Assembly (NCBI RefSeq): GCF_017873955.1
Contig: NZ_JAGGKS010000004.1
Coordinates: forward strand, 62,001 to 126,000
Length of the DNA stretch: 64,000 nt
Direction of reading: 5' to 3'
Source: Sedimentibacter acidaminivorans
Lineage (GTDB): Bacteria > Bacillota > Clostridia > Tissierellales > Sedimentibacteraceae
Below, one piece after another: positions 1 to 9,662 of the stretch. The position numbers were made by a program, and so were the translations under genes. Below the pieces are notes generated by a model, which saw only the letters and a list, made by a program, of their open reading frames with translations, ran no database searches and was not told the origin of the DNA. Position 1 is the stretch's first letter. The number at the start of each line of letters is the position of its first letter.

Positions 1-876
1 CTTTTCAGAGTTGTCTCTGACTATAAAATGAAAAATCTTATTACTTTTATAAAATTCAAATTCTTCCAATACTTTAAACAGTTCATTGTCATTAAACCAT
101 GTATTAACTTCCGAAACATTTTGAATTTGAAAAGATGAAAAAGCAATATTAAGTAATTCTTTTAAAATATTTTCATTTAGCACAAGTATGTCAACTATAT
201 CTCCTATTAAGGTCGAATCAATAGTATAAGTTTTTGTAACTAAATATCCTAAAACCTTATCATTTTCAATATATGAAAATATTTTATATTCATTAATTGG
301 ATTAAATATAAACCTCCAATTTAAATATTCCGAATTTCTACATGTAACAATTCTGTATTCATTTACCATATCTATGAAGAAATCATCAAATCTTTTATCG
401 AATTTTTCAAGAATAACACAATTGTTATTTTTTTTATAATTTAAATTAAACTTTTTTGATTTAAACATAGGTATTTCTTTTATTAATTCAAAATTAAGTT
501 TATCTGTAAATCCTTTAACTGAATTTTCATTTGGAACTCCATATATTACATCTAGTGTGCTTTTTTCGAACAATTGCTCTGCTAGTTTTGTAAATAATCC
601 TTTGCCACGGTAATAAGGATCGGTCATTGTAGTCATACTTAATGCAGAATTATGTTTTTTACCATCAATAAATATTACAGTAGGAGAAACAGCATAATGT
701 GCTGCCAACCTACACTTATTCCATGCAAGATTTATTAAATTGGTATTCATATTAGGATTGTCTAAATATCTCCACTTCCAATAGATATACGTTAATTGTC
801 TATTAAATGCTCTGTTAAATAGTTCAATTATAAATTCTTCATCACCACACTTATATTCTCTTAAAGAAAATTCCAT
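1..876 (-). CDS. GNAT-family N-acetyltransferase, C-terminus cut by window edge
   Basis: The frame is open from an ATG at 876 to the left edge, giving 292 codons with no stop. A GAGGAG ribosome site lies just upstream of the ATG. Residues around 95-105 read YYRGKGLFTKL, the acetyl-CoA-binding loop (R-x-x-G-x-G/A type) of GNAT enzymes. A later stretch near residue 190 (YLNWRFIFNP) resembles the second half of two-domain GNAT proteins. It follows legG by about 40 bases in the same direction, so it probably belongs to the nonulosonic acid/flagellin glycan operon and may acylate a sugar precursor. That substrate is inference from position only; the family call is firm. Confidence 0.8.
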   Translation of the reverse strand, partial: MEFSLREYKCGDEEFIIELFNRAFNRQLTYIYWKWRYLDNPNMNTNLINLAWNKCRLAAHYAVSPTVIFIDGKKHNSALSMTTMTDPYYRGKGLFTKLAEQLFEKSTLDVIYGVPNENSVKGFTDKLNFELIKEIPMFKSKKFNLNYKKNNNCVILEKFDKRFDDFFIDMVNEYRIVTCRNSEYLNWRFIFNPINEYKIFSYIENDKVLGYLVTKTYTIDSTLIGDIVDILVLNENILKELLNIAFSSFQIQNVSEVNTWFNDNELFKVLEEFEFYKSNKIFHFIVRDNSEK

Positions 877-917
877 CTTAATTTTACTCCTCTATTGTTC
901 TTTCTTTACTTGCAAGT

Positions 918-2099
918 TTAATTTTCCTTATTATCTAAATATTCATTAATTTGCAAATCATAAAAAGTTTTTTCTTGTAATTGTTTTGCAATTATTTCTT
1001 TTTTTATAGTATCAATTATAGATTTTGAAGTATTTTTGTTATCGTATGGATTATTTATTTTTTGCAATTTAGATTTCCTTATTACTAAATTAAGTTTCCT
1101 ATATACATCATCTCTATTAGTCTTACAATTAATAATGGATTCACACTGTATTCTGCCATCTTGCCTTTTCCCAATGTTTATCGTATATGTACTTAAGCTT
1201 GGAACCTCAATAATACCACTTGATGAATTACCAACGACTGCTTTTACATATTTTACTGTACTTAAATATTTTAGTGTTCCAAGTGAAAAAAATACAATAG
1301 AATTCATAGGATGACTCAAAACATATTGATCTATCATGTCATTTATAATTCTGCCACCTGTATCTGAATTGCATTTTGTAAATATTATCCTTAAACCTTC
1401 TATTCTATCAAAACCCAATAGGATTTCATTGAATTGATCATACGCAATGCTAGGTTCAAGAGATAGCGGATGAAATGTACACAATATCGTCCTATCATTA
1501 ATATGAAAGTTTAATTCTTTTTCTAATTCTTCCTTAGATAATAATTTTAGTGTTTTAATATTCTCTATCCCTAGAGATCCTACATTAAAAACTCTATTTG
1601 GATTTTCACCTAATTGAATTACTCTTTTTCTATAATATTCTGTTGAAGTAAAATGTAAATAGCTCATTTTTGTGATGGCATGTCTAATCATATTATCAAT
1701 GGTTCCTGCCCCTGTCTCTCCACCATAAAGATGAACTATAGGTATTTGAGCTACCATAGCTGCACTAGCAACTGATAATACTTCATATCTATCCCCTAAT
1801 AAAATTACTAAATCTGGACTTAATCTTTCAAATGAATCCGCAAACCCTATCATACATATACCCATTGATTTAGTAATTCCTTGAGCAGTATCTGAACTTA
1901 ATAGCATCTCTACTTTTTCATCAATCTTAAAACCATCATTTTCAATTTCTTTATAAGTCAAACCAAATTCTGGTGAAAGATGCATTCCTGTTACTATTAA
2001 TTGCAATTCTAACTCATAGTCATTGTTTATAATATCAATTAACGGCTTTAATATACCATATTCTGCTCTATTACCAGTTACAACACATAACTTTTTCAT
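918..2099 (-). CDS. legG: UDP/GDP-sugar 2-epimerase, hydrolysing (LegG/NeuC family)
   Basis: A protein of 393 residues, the usual length for NeuC/LegG enzymes. These hydrolyse a nucleotide-activated N-acetylated amino sugar and epimerise C2 to release a free mannosamine-type sugar. The N-terminus KKLCVVTGNRAEYGILKPLI is the family signature, and the later GNSSSGIIEVPSL stretch is the nucleotide-binding segment of the GT-B-like fold. A GGGG ribosome site precedes the ATG. It lies 54 bases downstream of the synthase legI. With LegB, LegC, LegH and PtmE present, the substrate is more likely a 2,4-diacetamido-trideoxy hexose than plain GlcNAc, hence LegG rather than NeuC. That assignment is contextual. 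Confidence 0.87.
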   Translation of the reverse strand: MKKLCVVTGNRAEYGILKPLIDIINNDYELELQLIVTGMHLSPEFGLTYKEIENDGFKIDEKVEMLLSSDTAQGITKSMGICMIGFADSFERLSPDLVILLGDRYEVLSVASAAMVAQIPIVHLYGGETGAGTIDNMIRHAITKMSYLHFTSTEYYRKRVIQLGENPNRVFNVGSLGIENIKTLKLLSKEELEKELNFHINDRTILCTFHPLSLEPSIAYDQFNEILLGFDRIEGLRIIFTKCNSDTGGRIINDMIDQYVLSHPMNSIVFFSLGTLKYLSTVKYVKAVVGNSSSGIIEVPSLSTYTINIGKRQDGRIQCESIINCKTNRDDVYRKLNLVIRKSKLQKINNPYDNKNTSKSIIDTIKKEIIAKQLQEKTFYDLQINEYLDNKEN

Positions 2100-2153
2100 A
2101 ATTACCCCTATAATTAAACCACATATATTAAATATTAAATTATTTTTAAAATT

Positions 2154-3149
2154 TTAATATTCTATTAACTCATCTTCTTCAAAGTCTCTAATTGCATTTA
2201 GCCCTATTATTTCAAACCATCGCATTGGGCTTATACCATTCCCTGGTCTTTTAACAGTTAGATTATCTTCAGTAAAGATTTCTCCTTTTTTTATGCTGCT
2301 TTTTGCGATTATACTTTTCCTTGCAATATCCATATTCTTCTGTTCAGATTTTGCAGGCACTTTATCACCGTTACCTATTGATAATTCAACGTTACGAATT
2401 GCGCTAACCATAGCTTTTAATTCACCTGGTTCTAAACTAGCTTTGTGATCAGGTCCCTCCATATTTCTATCAAGTGTAAAATGCTTCTCTATTACAGTAG
2501 CACCCATTGCTACTGCTGCGATTGGGATTTCAATTCCTCTTGTATGATCCGAATACCCTACTGAAACATTAAAACTATTTTTTATAGTAATCATTGCGTT
2601 TAAATTTACGTCTTTATATGGTGCTGGATATTCCGTCGTACAATGCAGTACTGTTATATCACCTGCACCATTATTTCTTAATATTTCTAATGCATTTCTA
2701 ATATCCTCAATGGTACTCATACCTGTAGATAAAATAATTGGCTTATTTAATTTAGCTATTTTTATTAAGTATGGTAAATTTGTAATATCTCCTGATGGAA
2801 TTTTCCACATTTTCATATCAAGACTATTCAAAAAATTAATACTATCAAAATCAAATGCTGTGGAAAGAAATTCGATTTGCTTTAATTTACAATAATTCTG
2901 TAATTCAACAAAATCATTAAAAGATAATTCAAGCTTGCTAAGCATTTCTAGCTGACTTTCATCATTATTTGTTAGTTGTTTTTGATATTCAGCTTTACAA
3001 GCACTCTTTGTAACAATATTTTTCGACACAAATGTTTGAAATTTTATACAATCTGCGCCAGATTCTTTTGCTTTATCAACCAACTTTTTAGCATTTTCAA
3101 GGCTTCCATTATGATTAACTCCTGCTTCCGCTATTATATAAACACTCAT
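2154..3149 (-). CDS. legI: N,N'-diacetyllegionaminate synthase (NeuB family)
   Basis: Condenses the free diacetamido sugar made by LegG with phosphoenolpyruvate to give a nine-carbon nonulosonic acid. Of 331 residues, about 1-245 form the TIM-barrel NeuB domain (starts YIIAEAGVNHNGSLENAKKL; contains GADCIKFQTF). About 275-331 form the C-terminal SAF (antifreeze-like) domain (RKSIIAKSSIKKGEIFTEDNL). The ATG overlaps the legH stop by 4 bases (ATGA), with GGAGG about 10 bases upstream, so the two are translationally coupled. Sialic acid and pseudaminic acid synthases share the fold. The neighbours favour legionaminic acid, but the stereochemistry cannot be read from sequence alone. Confidence 0.88.
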   Translation of the reverse strand: MSVYIIAEAGVNHNGSLENAKKLVDKAKESGADCIKFQTFVSKNIVTKSACKAEYQKQLTNNDESQLEMLSKLELSFNDFVELQNYCKLKQIEFLSTAFDFDSINFLNSLDMKMWKIPSGDITNLPYLIKIAKLNKPIILSTGMSTIEDIRNALEILRNNGAGDITVLHCTTEYPAPYKDVNLNAMITIKNSFNVSVGYSDHTRGIEIPIAAVAMGATVIEKHFTLDRNMEGPDHKASLEPGELKAMVSAIRNVELSIGNGDKVPAKSEQKNMDIARKSIIAKSSIKKGEIFTEDNLTVKRPGNGISPMRWFEIIGLNAIRDFEEDELIEY

Positions 3150-3793
3150 CTAGGTTTAACCTCCTTGCATGGATTTCCATAGGCTATAATTGAATCATCT
3201 ATGTTATTCAATACAACGCTTCCCATTCCTATAGTAGTATTATCTCCTATATTTACCTGTTGCTTAATTACACTTTTTGCCCCTATGTGAACATTTTTAC
3301 CAACATGAACTTCTCCACATAAAACTGTACCTGGTGCAATATGTGAAAATTCACCAATAACACAATCATGTTCTACTGTTGAAGAAGTATTAATAATAGA
3401 CCCCTTACCAATGATCGAACCAGCGTTTATAACTACATTTTTTCCAACGTAAATTCCACTTTCCATTTTTACATACTGACTTACTATAGAAGTTAGGTCT
3501 AAAAAATTAGGTATCTCAAAGCCTATTTCTTCAATCATATTATATAATTTAATACGTTGTGAAGGATTTCCAATGCTACCGAGTGTCACAAAGGCATAAT
3601 TATATCCGCTTTCATATAATTTAACTAGATCATTATCACATCCAATAGTACTGATACCAAAAATATATTTTCCGATATTTTCAGATTTATCAATTATACT
3701 AATTTCTGAATACTGATTTAATTGTAAGAGAGTATCCAATACTGATTTACAATGTCCTCCCCCACCTATTAAAAGTAATTTTTTACTCATCAT
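3146..3793 (-). CDS. legH: Sugar O/N-acyltransferase, left-handed beta-helix (LegH/PglD type)
   Basis: A protein of 215 residues in the PglD/NeuD family. The N-terminal sugar-nucleotide-binding domain begins KKLLLIGGGGHCKSVLD. From about residue 95 onwards there are hexapeptide repeats of a left-handed beta-helix (IGKGSIINTSSTVEHDCVIG and following). It would N-acetylate C4 of the aminated sugar nucleotide made by LegC. Its start overlaps the ptmE stop by 11 bases and its stop overlaps legI by 4, so it sits tightly inside the operon. Two adjacent ATG codons (3793 and 3790) are possible starts. The acceptor sugar is inferred from the pathway. Confidence 0.85.
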   Translation of the reverse strand: MMSKKLLLIGGGGHCKSVLDTLLQLNQYSEISIIDKSENIGKYIFGISTIGCDNDLVKLYESGYNYAFVTLGSIGNPSQRIKLYNMIEEIGFEIPNFLDLTSIVSQYVKMESGIYVGKNVVINAGSIIGKGSIINTSSTVEHDCVIGEFSHIAPGTVLCGEVHVGKNVHIGAKSVIKQQVNIGDNTTIGMGSVVLNNIDDSIIAYGNPCKEVKPR

Positions 3794-4829
3794 ATTCTAA
3801 CCTTTTTCTCATATTTTCCATTTCATCCAACTGACCCATATCCATCCAGGAACTTTCACCAATTGGATAAACTCCAATTTTTTCACCAGCTTGCCTGTAC
3901 TTTTCTATTATATCAGGAAACCCTATAGGCATATTATCTTCTAATTCATTAATTATTTTAGGTTCTACTATATACATACCTGTGTTTGTAAAAAAAGATA
4001 GCTCTGGCTTTTCCTTCATACTTTCTATCTCACCATTTTCACTTATTTCAATTACACCATAGGGTATTTTAATTTTTTTTAAAGAACACACCATGGTAAT
4101 TAAATTTTTTTCTTTTATATGGAAATTGTACATCTTTTCATAATCTTCGTCTATAATAATATCACAGTTTGAAAGTATAAATGTAGAATTAATTTTATGT
4201 TTTAGAAGGCTTAATCCACCTCCAGTTCCAAGAGGAATATCTTCATCAATGTATGCTATTCCATAATTTTTTTCTACTTCACTAAAGTAGGCTTTTATCA
4301 TATTTTTCTTATGATTAACTATTAAATGAAATTTATCACTTCCGTATTTATGGAATCTATTAATAATATGTTCTATTATTGGAATTTCACCAATTGGAAT
4401 TAATGGCTTAGGTAATATTTTAGTATAAGGATAAAGCCTTGTACCAAAACCTCCAGCAATTATTACAACAGGTACATTCAGCTTTTTTCTGTTATTGATT
4501 TTCTTATCGTTCCAACAAGTAACTGATATTATCTCCATATAATCATCAACAATTGGAACGGCCTCTATTGAATACTTTTTCATATATTCTTTTGCATTAT
4601 CTTTATCTTTTTCATATAAAAATTTTGGTGAATAATTTGCTATATTTTTGACTTTGGCTTCGAGATTTCCTTTTTTGAGAATCCACCTTCGAATGTCTCC
4701 ATCAGTTAAAGCAGCAACAAACTTTCCATCACTGACAACAAAAAGAACTTTTTTAGCAACTTTATCTAAAAGAGCCATAGCCTCAATCATTGTGCTTTCT
4801 TCATCTATTAAAAAATCTCTAATCTCCAT
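3783..4829 (-). CDS. ptmE: CBS-domain sugar-1-phosphate guanylyltransferase (PtmE type)
   Basis: Two CBS motifs occupy roughly residues 1-110, followed by a nucleotidyltransferase domain from about 120 (VVIIAGGFGTRLYPYTKILP, then KPLIPIGEIP). This CBS-NTP_transferase order is that of Campylobacter PtmE. PtmE makes the GDP-activated glucosamine precursor that feeds the GDP-sugar route to legionaminic acid. I place the start at the ATG at 4829, because GAGG lies 8 bases upstream; a GTG at 4838 overlaps that ribosome site. The protein is 348 residues. Its presence between legC and legH is the main reason to call this a legionaminic rather than a sialic acid locus. Confidence 0.85.
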   Translation of the reverse strand: MEIRDFLIDEESTMIEAMALLDKVAKKVLFVVSDGKFVAALTDGDIRRWILKKGNLEAKVKNIANYSPKFLYEKDKDNAKEYMKKYSIEAVPIVDDYMEIISVTCWNDKKINNRKKLNVPVVIIAGGFGTRLYPYTKILPKPLIPIGEIPIIEHIINRFHKYGSDKFHLIVNHKKNMIKAYFSEVEKNYGIAYIDEDIPLGTGGGLSLLKHKINSTFILSNCDIIIDEDYEKMYNFHIKEKNLITMVCSLKKIKIPYGVIEISENGEIESMKEKPELSFFTNTGMYIVEPKIINELEDNMPIGFPDIIEKYRQAGEKIGVYPIGESSWMDMGQLDEMENMRKRLEYDE

Positions 4830-4861
4830 ATTACCCACCTCTTATGGTTTAAAAAATATTA

Positions 4862-6028
4862 TTATTGAGGTTTTTTCAAACAATCTACAACATTTAACAA
4901 ATCCTCTTTTGTCAAATTTGTACTGCAAGGGATATTGACTACATTTTCTATATAATACTTTGCTTTTTCTATTTTATATGTTTGACTACTTAAATATGGT
5001 TTCTGATCACTAATCAAGCCCCATATTGGCCTTGATTGTATATTATTTGACGATAAATGCTTAATTATTTCATCTCTATTTAGAGGATATTCCTTGCTAC
5101 ATTCCAATGCATAAAACCAATAATTACTCCTAATATTATCTTTAAAACAAATAAGCGATAACCCTTTTATATCCTGAATGTTTTCTTTATAAAAATTATA
5201 ATTTTCTTTCTTAATGTTTATGAAACTTTCTAATTGCTCTAACTGTGCTAAACCAAGAGCTGCCTGCAAATTTGTCATTCGATAATTATATCCTATTTCA
5301 TCATGAGTATAATACAATTCATCACTTTTGGCTTGGGTAGTTAGATGTTTAGCCTTGTTCAATAACTCCATATCGTTTGTAACTATCATACCACCACCAC
5401 CAGTAGTGATAATTTTATTACCATTAAATGAATACACCCCAACATTACCTATTGTTCCAGAATATTTGTTTTTATATTTGCCTTCAGTATAATAGGTTCC
5501 AATTGATTCGGTAGCATCTTCAACTACTTTTAAGTTATACATATCTGCTATACTCATTATTTTTTCCATATCAGCCATATTACCAAACACATGAACAATT
5601 AACACTGCCTTGATATGTTTCTTAGTCTTATTATTTATAAGTTTACCTGATTTAAAGCTACACTCCTTTTGACAAAACTCTAACAGTTTGTCTGCATCCA
5701 TGGTGAGCGAATCATCACAATCCATGAATACTGGTTCCGCTCCAATATATTTAACTGGATTAACAGCAGCTATAAATGTTAGTGTTGGTACAATAACTTC
5801 ATCTTCTCTTGTTACCCCACAAATTTGAAGAGCTATATGCAAACCAGATGTCCCATTTTGGCACGATACTGCTCCACATACTTTAACATATTCCGCTACT
5901 TTTTCTTCAAATTCTTTGACATATGGACCACCAGTTGATACCCATTCAGTTTCAATGGCATGTGTTATATAATCTAATTCTTTTCCCTTTAAATTAGGAA
6001 CAGAAAGAGGAATAAATTTTTTACTCAT
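4862..6028 (-). CDS. legC: PLP-dependent sugar aminotransferase (LegC, DegT/DnrJ family)
   Basis: Adds the C4 amino group to the 4-keto-6-deoxy sugar nucleotide made by LegB, using glutamate and pyridoxal phosphate. It has 388 residues, typical of the DegT/DnrJ/EryC1 family. The cofactor lysine is K205 in SFNGNKIITTGGGG, and the VVEDATESIG segment at about 168-177 carries the aspartate that holds the pyridine ring. QNGTSGLHIAL near residue 57 is the phosphate-binding region. It lies 14 bases downstream of legB with a good ribosome site. Family certain; the sugar substrate comes from context. Confidence 0.88.
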   Translation of the reverse strand: MSKKFIPLSVPNLKGKELDYITHAIETEWVSTGGPYVKEFEEKVAEYVKVCGAVSCQNGTSGLHIALQICGVTREDEVIVPTLTFIAAVNPVKYIGAEPVFMDCDDSLTMDADKLLEFCQKECSFKSGKLINNKTKKHIKAVLIVHVFGNMADMEKIMSIADMYNLKVVEDATESIGTYYTEGKYKNKYSGTIGNVGVYSFNGNKIITTGGGGMIVTNDMELLNKAKHLTTQAKSDELYYTHDEIGYNYRMTNLQAALGLAQLEQLESFINIKKENYNFYKENIQDIKGLSLICFKDNIRSNYWFYALECSKEYPLNRDEIIKHLSSNNIQSRPIWGLISDQKPYLSSQTYKIEKAKYYIENVVNIPCSTNLTKEDLLNVVDCLKKPQ

Positions 6029-6042
6029 ATTATCTCCTCCAA

Positions 6043-7023
6043 TTAAATATTATAAATATCTGATTTATATTTATCTATATTATTTCTGAAAAACTCTATA
6101 GTTTCAGCTAACCCTTGCTCAAATGTATACTGTGTTTTCCAATCAGTTAATTTTTTAATTTTTTCATTAGACCCAAGCAATCTATTCACTTCACTCTTTT
6201 CAGGTCTTAACCTTTGCTCATCACATCTAATTTTTGCATTAGGATTAATTTGCCTTATTAATTCTTTGGCAAGCTGTTCTATTGATATTTCCTGTTGAGT
6301 TGCAATATTAATTTCTTCACCTACAGTTTTATCTGATTTGGATATCTCAATAAACCCATTAACCGTATCTTTAACATAGTTAAAGTCCCTAGTTGGAGTT
6401 AATGATCCAAGCTTAATTTCCTCTTTTCCTGAAAGCAACTGTGTGATTATTGTAGGAATTACTGCTCTTGCGGATTGACGAGGTCCATAAGTATTAAATG
6501 GTCTTACTATAGTAATAGGCATATTAAAACATCTATAAAATGATTCTGCCAATCTATCTGCACCTATTTTTGTAGCAGAATATGGAGATTGTCCTTGAAA
6601 TGGATGATTCTCATCTATTGGAACATATTGTGCAGTACCATAAACTTCTGATGTTGATGTAACAAATACACGTCTTGTGTTTAAATCTCTTGCTGCCTGC
6701 AATACATTTAATGTCCCTTTTATATTTGTATCAACATACATATCTGGTGAATGATAGCTGAATGGAATTGCAATAAGAGCTGCAAGGTGAAAAACCTCAT
6801 CAATTCCATGCATCGCTTCTCTTAAACCATTAGGATCTCTAACATCTCCTTGAAAAATCTCTATTTCATTTAAGATTTCTTTTGGAAGTGTATCAAGCCA
6901 TCCCCAAGTATTAAATGAATTATAATAAACAAATGCTTTTACATTTTTTCCTTGTCTTACTAATTCTTCTGTCAAATGACTTCCTATAAAGCCATCTGAC
7001 CCAGTAACTAGAATTTTATTCAT
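6043..7023 (-). CDS. legB: NDP-sugar 4,6-dehydratase (LegB, extended SDR)
   Basis: An extended short-chain dehydrogenase/reductase that removes water from GDP- or UDP-N-acetylglucosamine to give the 4-keto-6-deoxy intermediate, the first committed step of the pathway. The NAD-binding motif TGSDGFIGSHL is at the N-terminus. The catalytic YxxxK appears as YSATK near residue 150, with TSTSEVYG before it. I start at the ATG at 7023 (326 residues): GAGG lies 9 bases upstream, whereas the in-frame TTG at 7032 touches that site. It heads the glycan biosynthesis genes, about 60 bases downstream of maf. Confidence 0.88.
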   Translation of the reverse strand: MNKILVTGSDGFIGSHLTEELVRQGKNVKAFVYYNSFNTWGWLDTLPKEILNEIEIFQGDVRDPNGLREAMHGIDEVFHLAALIAIPFSYHSPDMYVDTNIKGTLNVLQAARDLNTRRVFVTSTSEVYGTAQYVPIDENHPFQGQSPYSATKIGADRLAESFYRCFNMPITIVRPFNTYGPRQSARAVIPTIITQLLSGKEEIKLGSLTPTRDFNYVKDTVNGFIEISKSDKTVGEEINIATQQEISIEQLAKELIRQINPNAKIRCDEQRLRPEKSEVNRLLGSNEKIKKLTDWKTQYTFEQGLAETIEFFRNNIDKYKSDIYNI

Positions 7024-7085
7024 AGTATTCAACCTCTAATTTCTTTTTTAGCAAATATGCAAAAATTAACATATAATCAATAATA

Positions 7086-8957
7086 TTATATACTGTTACT
7101 ACTTATATATTCAACAATATCTGAATTCATTTCATCATAAATTGGCTTAATCATATCCATATCCTTAATACATATATCTATAAACTTTCCAAAACCCTCT
7201 AATACTCTTCTGGCTTTTTTGTCTGGATTTCTATCATTATTTAAGCTAACTATACTATCCGCCAACATCTCATATTGAACTCTATTCATAGGAAGTATAA
7301 ATGTTTTATAGAAATAATTATGTTCAATTTTTCTTAGTTCTTTATCAAGATTTAAATATAAATTTTCAACATTAGTATATCTTCTATTATTTATAGCTTT
7401 TTCTATTTTACTTAGTATTTCTTTGTATTCTTTGTTTATCTTTAAGGCATCATTATAAGCTTTATCCATGAGTTTAGATTGAGACTCTAAATGCTTTTTA
7501 TCATAACTTGTTTTATTTATATCCAATGAATTTCCTTCTACCATCTTCTCATTTAAACTTTTTTCCATTATCTCTTTTAATTCTATAAACTCTGTTCCTT
7601 TGATGTTTGCTCCACCTTTAGTTGTATTAACAACATTTACATTTGAAAAGAGTTCAATATAACTTTCCATTTGTAGTCTCATTGAATTAAATCCGTCATT
7701 GGTTAGTATCTCGTTTCCATAAACATCCTTAACCCATATACCCTTTTTTATTTCTTCATCAGTAAGGTCTCTGCTATAGGAGATTCCTTCTGAATAACGT
7801 TCTTTGCCACGAAACCCAAGATTTTGCCCTACTAACAAAACATTGCTAAAACCCAGGGTACACAATAGTTGCATGGTAACTACTGCAATAGATGGAGCAT
7901 CATATACTATACTTATACTCTCATCACTTTCACTTTTTAAATAATATCCTGCTATTGAATCTTGACTTGTTATAATATGATATTTATTCCCTAAATAATT
8001 TTCTAGAGTTTCATATCCTACTGATGAACCAAATATTAAAGGAATATCTTTAATCCCTTTTTCCTTTATAGACTTAAATACTTTTTGATTAATAACTGAT
8101 GGGTCATAGGTACAAGCTGCATCTGGATTTATATTATTATAAATAAGAGTATTTACAGCTGAACCTACGCTAAATATATATGCCAAACCTTTATCCTTGA
8201 TAGTTCTCAAATTTTCAATTTCTTCATTTAAAGATGGTCCTGCTGCTACTAATATAGCCGTTTTACCTTTAAATTCACCACTCTTTTCCATTATTATATT
8301 TGGAGTTGATAAAACATCTCTTAGGTTTTTCATGCTATTTATTATCCATCTTTTTTGATAAGCAAAATTTGCTAGCATTGATCTTCTTTTATTTTTAATT
8401 AACTCCTTATATTTATTTAAAAATGCACTATACTGTTCTTCAAAAACATTTGCATAAATTGGCAACTCCATTATGACGATTTTCTTATCTGTTTTCTTTA
8501 AAAGCACCTTAAAAAAGTCATCTAAAATTTCTTGTTTATACTCGCATTTTAGTATTTCTAAATTGCGTAAAAGTGAACTTTGAATATTATATTCTTCAAG
8601 AAAATATCGAAATATCTCTATAGATGGTTCATAAATAGAAAATGATGTATTGGGATACCTTTTTATAAATACATCTAGGTGATAACCAAGACCTATTCCA
8701 TAAAAAATAACGTGTGTATCTTTATCAACATTTTCTTCTTCTAATTTATTTATAATTGACTCTGCTTCTCGAAAGGGATTATATTTGCTATGCAAATAAA
8801 TACACCCATTGTCTTTTTCAATTTTTACTGTTTTTTGATTATTTTTAGTATTTTCTATGGTAATATTACTTTGAGCTTTATTTTCTTCTATTTTTTTCAA
8901 TTCAGTATACAATTCTGGGTGGTTTCTTTTAAGAAATATAATATTATCTGCTAACAT
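7086..8957 (-). CDS. maf: Motility-associated factor glycosyltransferase (Maf, DUF115)
   Basis: A 623-residue Maf-family protein. These transfer a nonulosonic acid (legionaminic or pseudaminic) onto serine or threonine of flagellin in the cytoplasm before export. The central DUF115 domain is seen around residues 210-420, with the signature AILVAAGPSLNEEIENL at about 234. An N-terminal Rossmann-like part (HVIFYGIGLGYHLDVF) precedes it and a helical, lysine-rich tail follows from about 480. The ATG at 8957 has GGAGAG upstream. Its position between flagellar chaperone genes and the leg genes supports flagellin glycosylation. The target flagellin is outside the window. Confidence 0.87.
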   Translation of the reverse strand: MLADNIIFLKRNHPELYTELKKIEENKAQSNITIENTKNNQKTVKIEKDNGCIYLHSKYNPFREAESIINKLEEENVDKDTHVIFYGIGLGYHLDVFIKRYPNTSFSIYEPSIEIFRYFLEEYNIQSSLLRNLEILKCEYKQEILDDFFKVLLKKTDKKIVIMELPIYANVFEEQYSAFLNKYKELIKNKRRSMLANFAYQKRWIINSMKNLRDVLSTPNIIMEKSGEFKGKTAILVAAGPSLNEEIENLRTIKDKGLAYIFSVGSAVNTLIYNNINPDAACTYDPSVINQKVFKSIKEKGIKDIPLIFGSSVGYETLENYLGNKYHIITSQDSIAGYYLKSESDESISIVYDAPSIAVVTMQLLCTLGFSNVLLVGQNLGFRGKERYSEGISYSRDLTDEEIKKGIWVKDVYGNEILTNDGFNSMRLQMESYIELFSNVNVVNTTKGGANIKGTEFIELKEIMEKSLNEKMVEGNSLDINKTSYDKKHLESQSKLMDKAYNDALKINKEYKEILSKIEKAINNRRYTNVENLYLNLDKELRKIEHNYFYKTFILPMNRVQYEMLADSIVSLNNDRNPDKKARRVLEGFGKFIDICIKDMDMIKPIYDEMNSDIVEYISSNSI

Positions 8958-8963
8958 TTTTGT

Positions 8964-9569
8964 CTACTCTCCAAATGTTAAAAATTCTAATTTTTTTAAC
9001 ATAGCTTCAAATACAGGCACTATTTCATACAAAGTAATATCCCCAATTAATATATTGTCTTTTCCTAAAATTGCATTCTCTAGCTCAGGAATAATATTAT
9101 GAAGTTTTGATATCTCTTGAACATACTCATTCCAAATATCATAATCATTTACTACAGTATCTAAATTATTAATAGAATTAATCTGAGTTTGAGATTCCAT
9201 AATCCACTGAATACCTTCAAATAAATCTGATAATTCAGACCAAGTGTTTTCACTTGGTCTTTGATAAAATTTTTCTGCCAGTTTATTAATTATTGGAATT
9301 GCATTCTTTACATAATTATAAGATGACAAAATCATTTCTTTAATCATCTCGTCAAGAGTTAAAACAACAACTTCTACTTTTTCTATATTTTTAATATTTT
9401 CATTAATATAGTTATAAAAATCATCATATATGACCTCACCATCAATAATCAAATGAGAAAATTGCAAATTCTCTTTTTTCAAAAGTTCATCAATGCTATT
9501 CAATATTTGTTGAGTAATCTCCAATTTATTTTCGAACTCTAATATTTTGTTTTGTATTTGAATGTACAT
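8964..9569 (-). CDS. Hypothetical protein beside Maf
   Basis: I do not recognise a named domain. The 201-residue protein is acidic and mostly helical, with no signal peptide or membrane segment. A central stretch around residues 105-130 (PSENTWSELSDLFEGIQWIM) is its most distinctive part. The ATG has an AGGGG/GGTG ribosome region. It ends 6 bases before maf, so it is almost certainly co-translated with Maf. A role as a Maf partner or a flagellar chaperone-like protein would fit its position, but nothing in the sequence proves it. Confidence 0.75.
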   Translation of the reverse strand: MYIQIQNKILEFENKLEITQQILNSIDELLKKENLQFSHLIIDGEVIYDDFYNYINENIKNIEKVEVVVLTLDEMIKEMILSSYNYVKNAIPIINKLAEKFYQRPSENTWSELSDLFEGIQWIMESQTQINSINNLDTVVNDYDIWNEYVQEISKLHNIIPELENAILGKDNILIGDITLYEIVPVFEAMLKKLEFLTFGE

Positions 9570-9662
9570 AATTCACCGACCCCTTTATCTTTTCCTTGAT
9601 AATACAATATTATTTTTCTACTAAGCACCTCACGTTATCTTACGAATAAAAAAATATATTTC

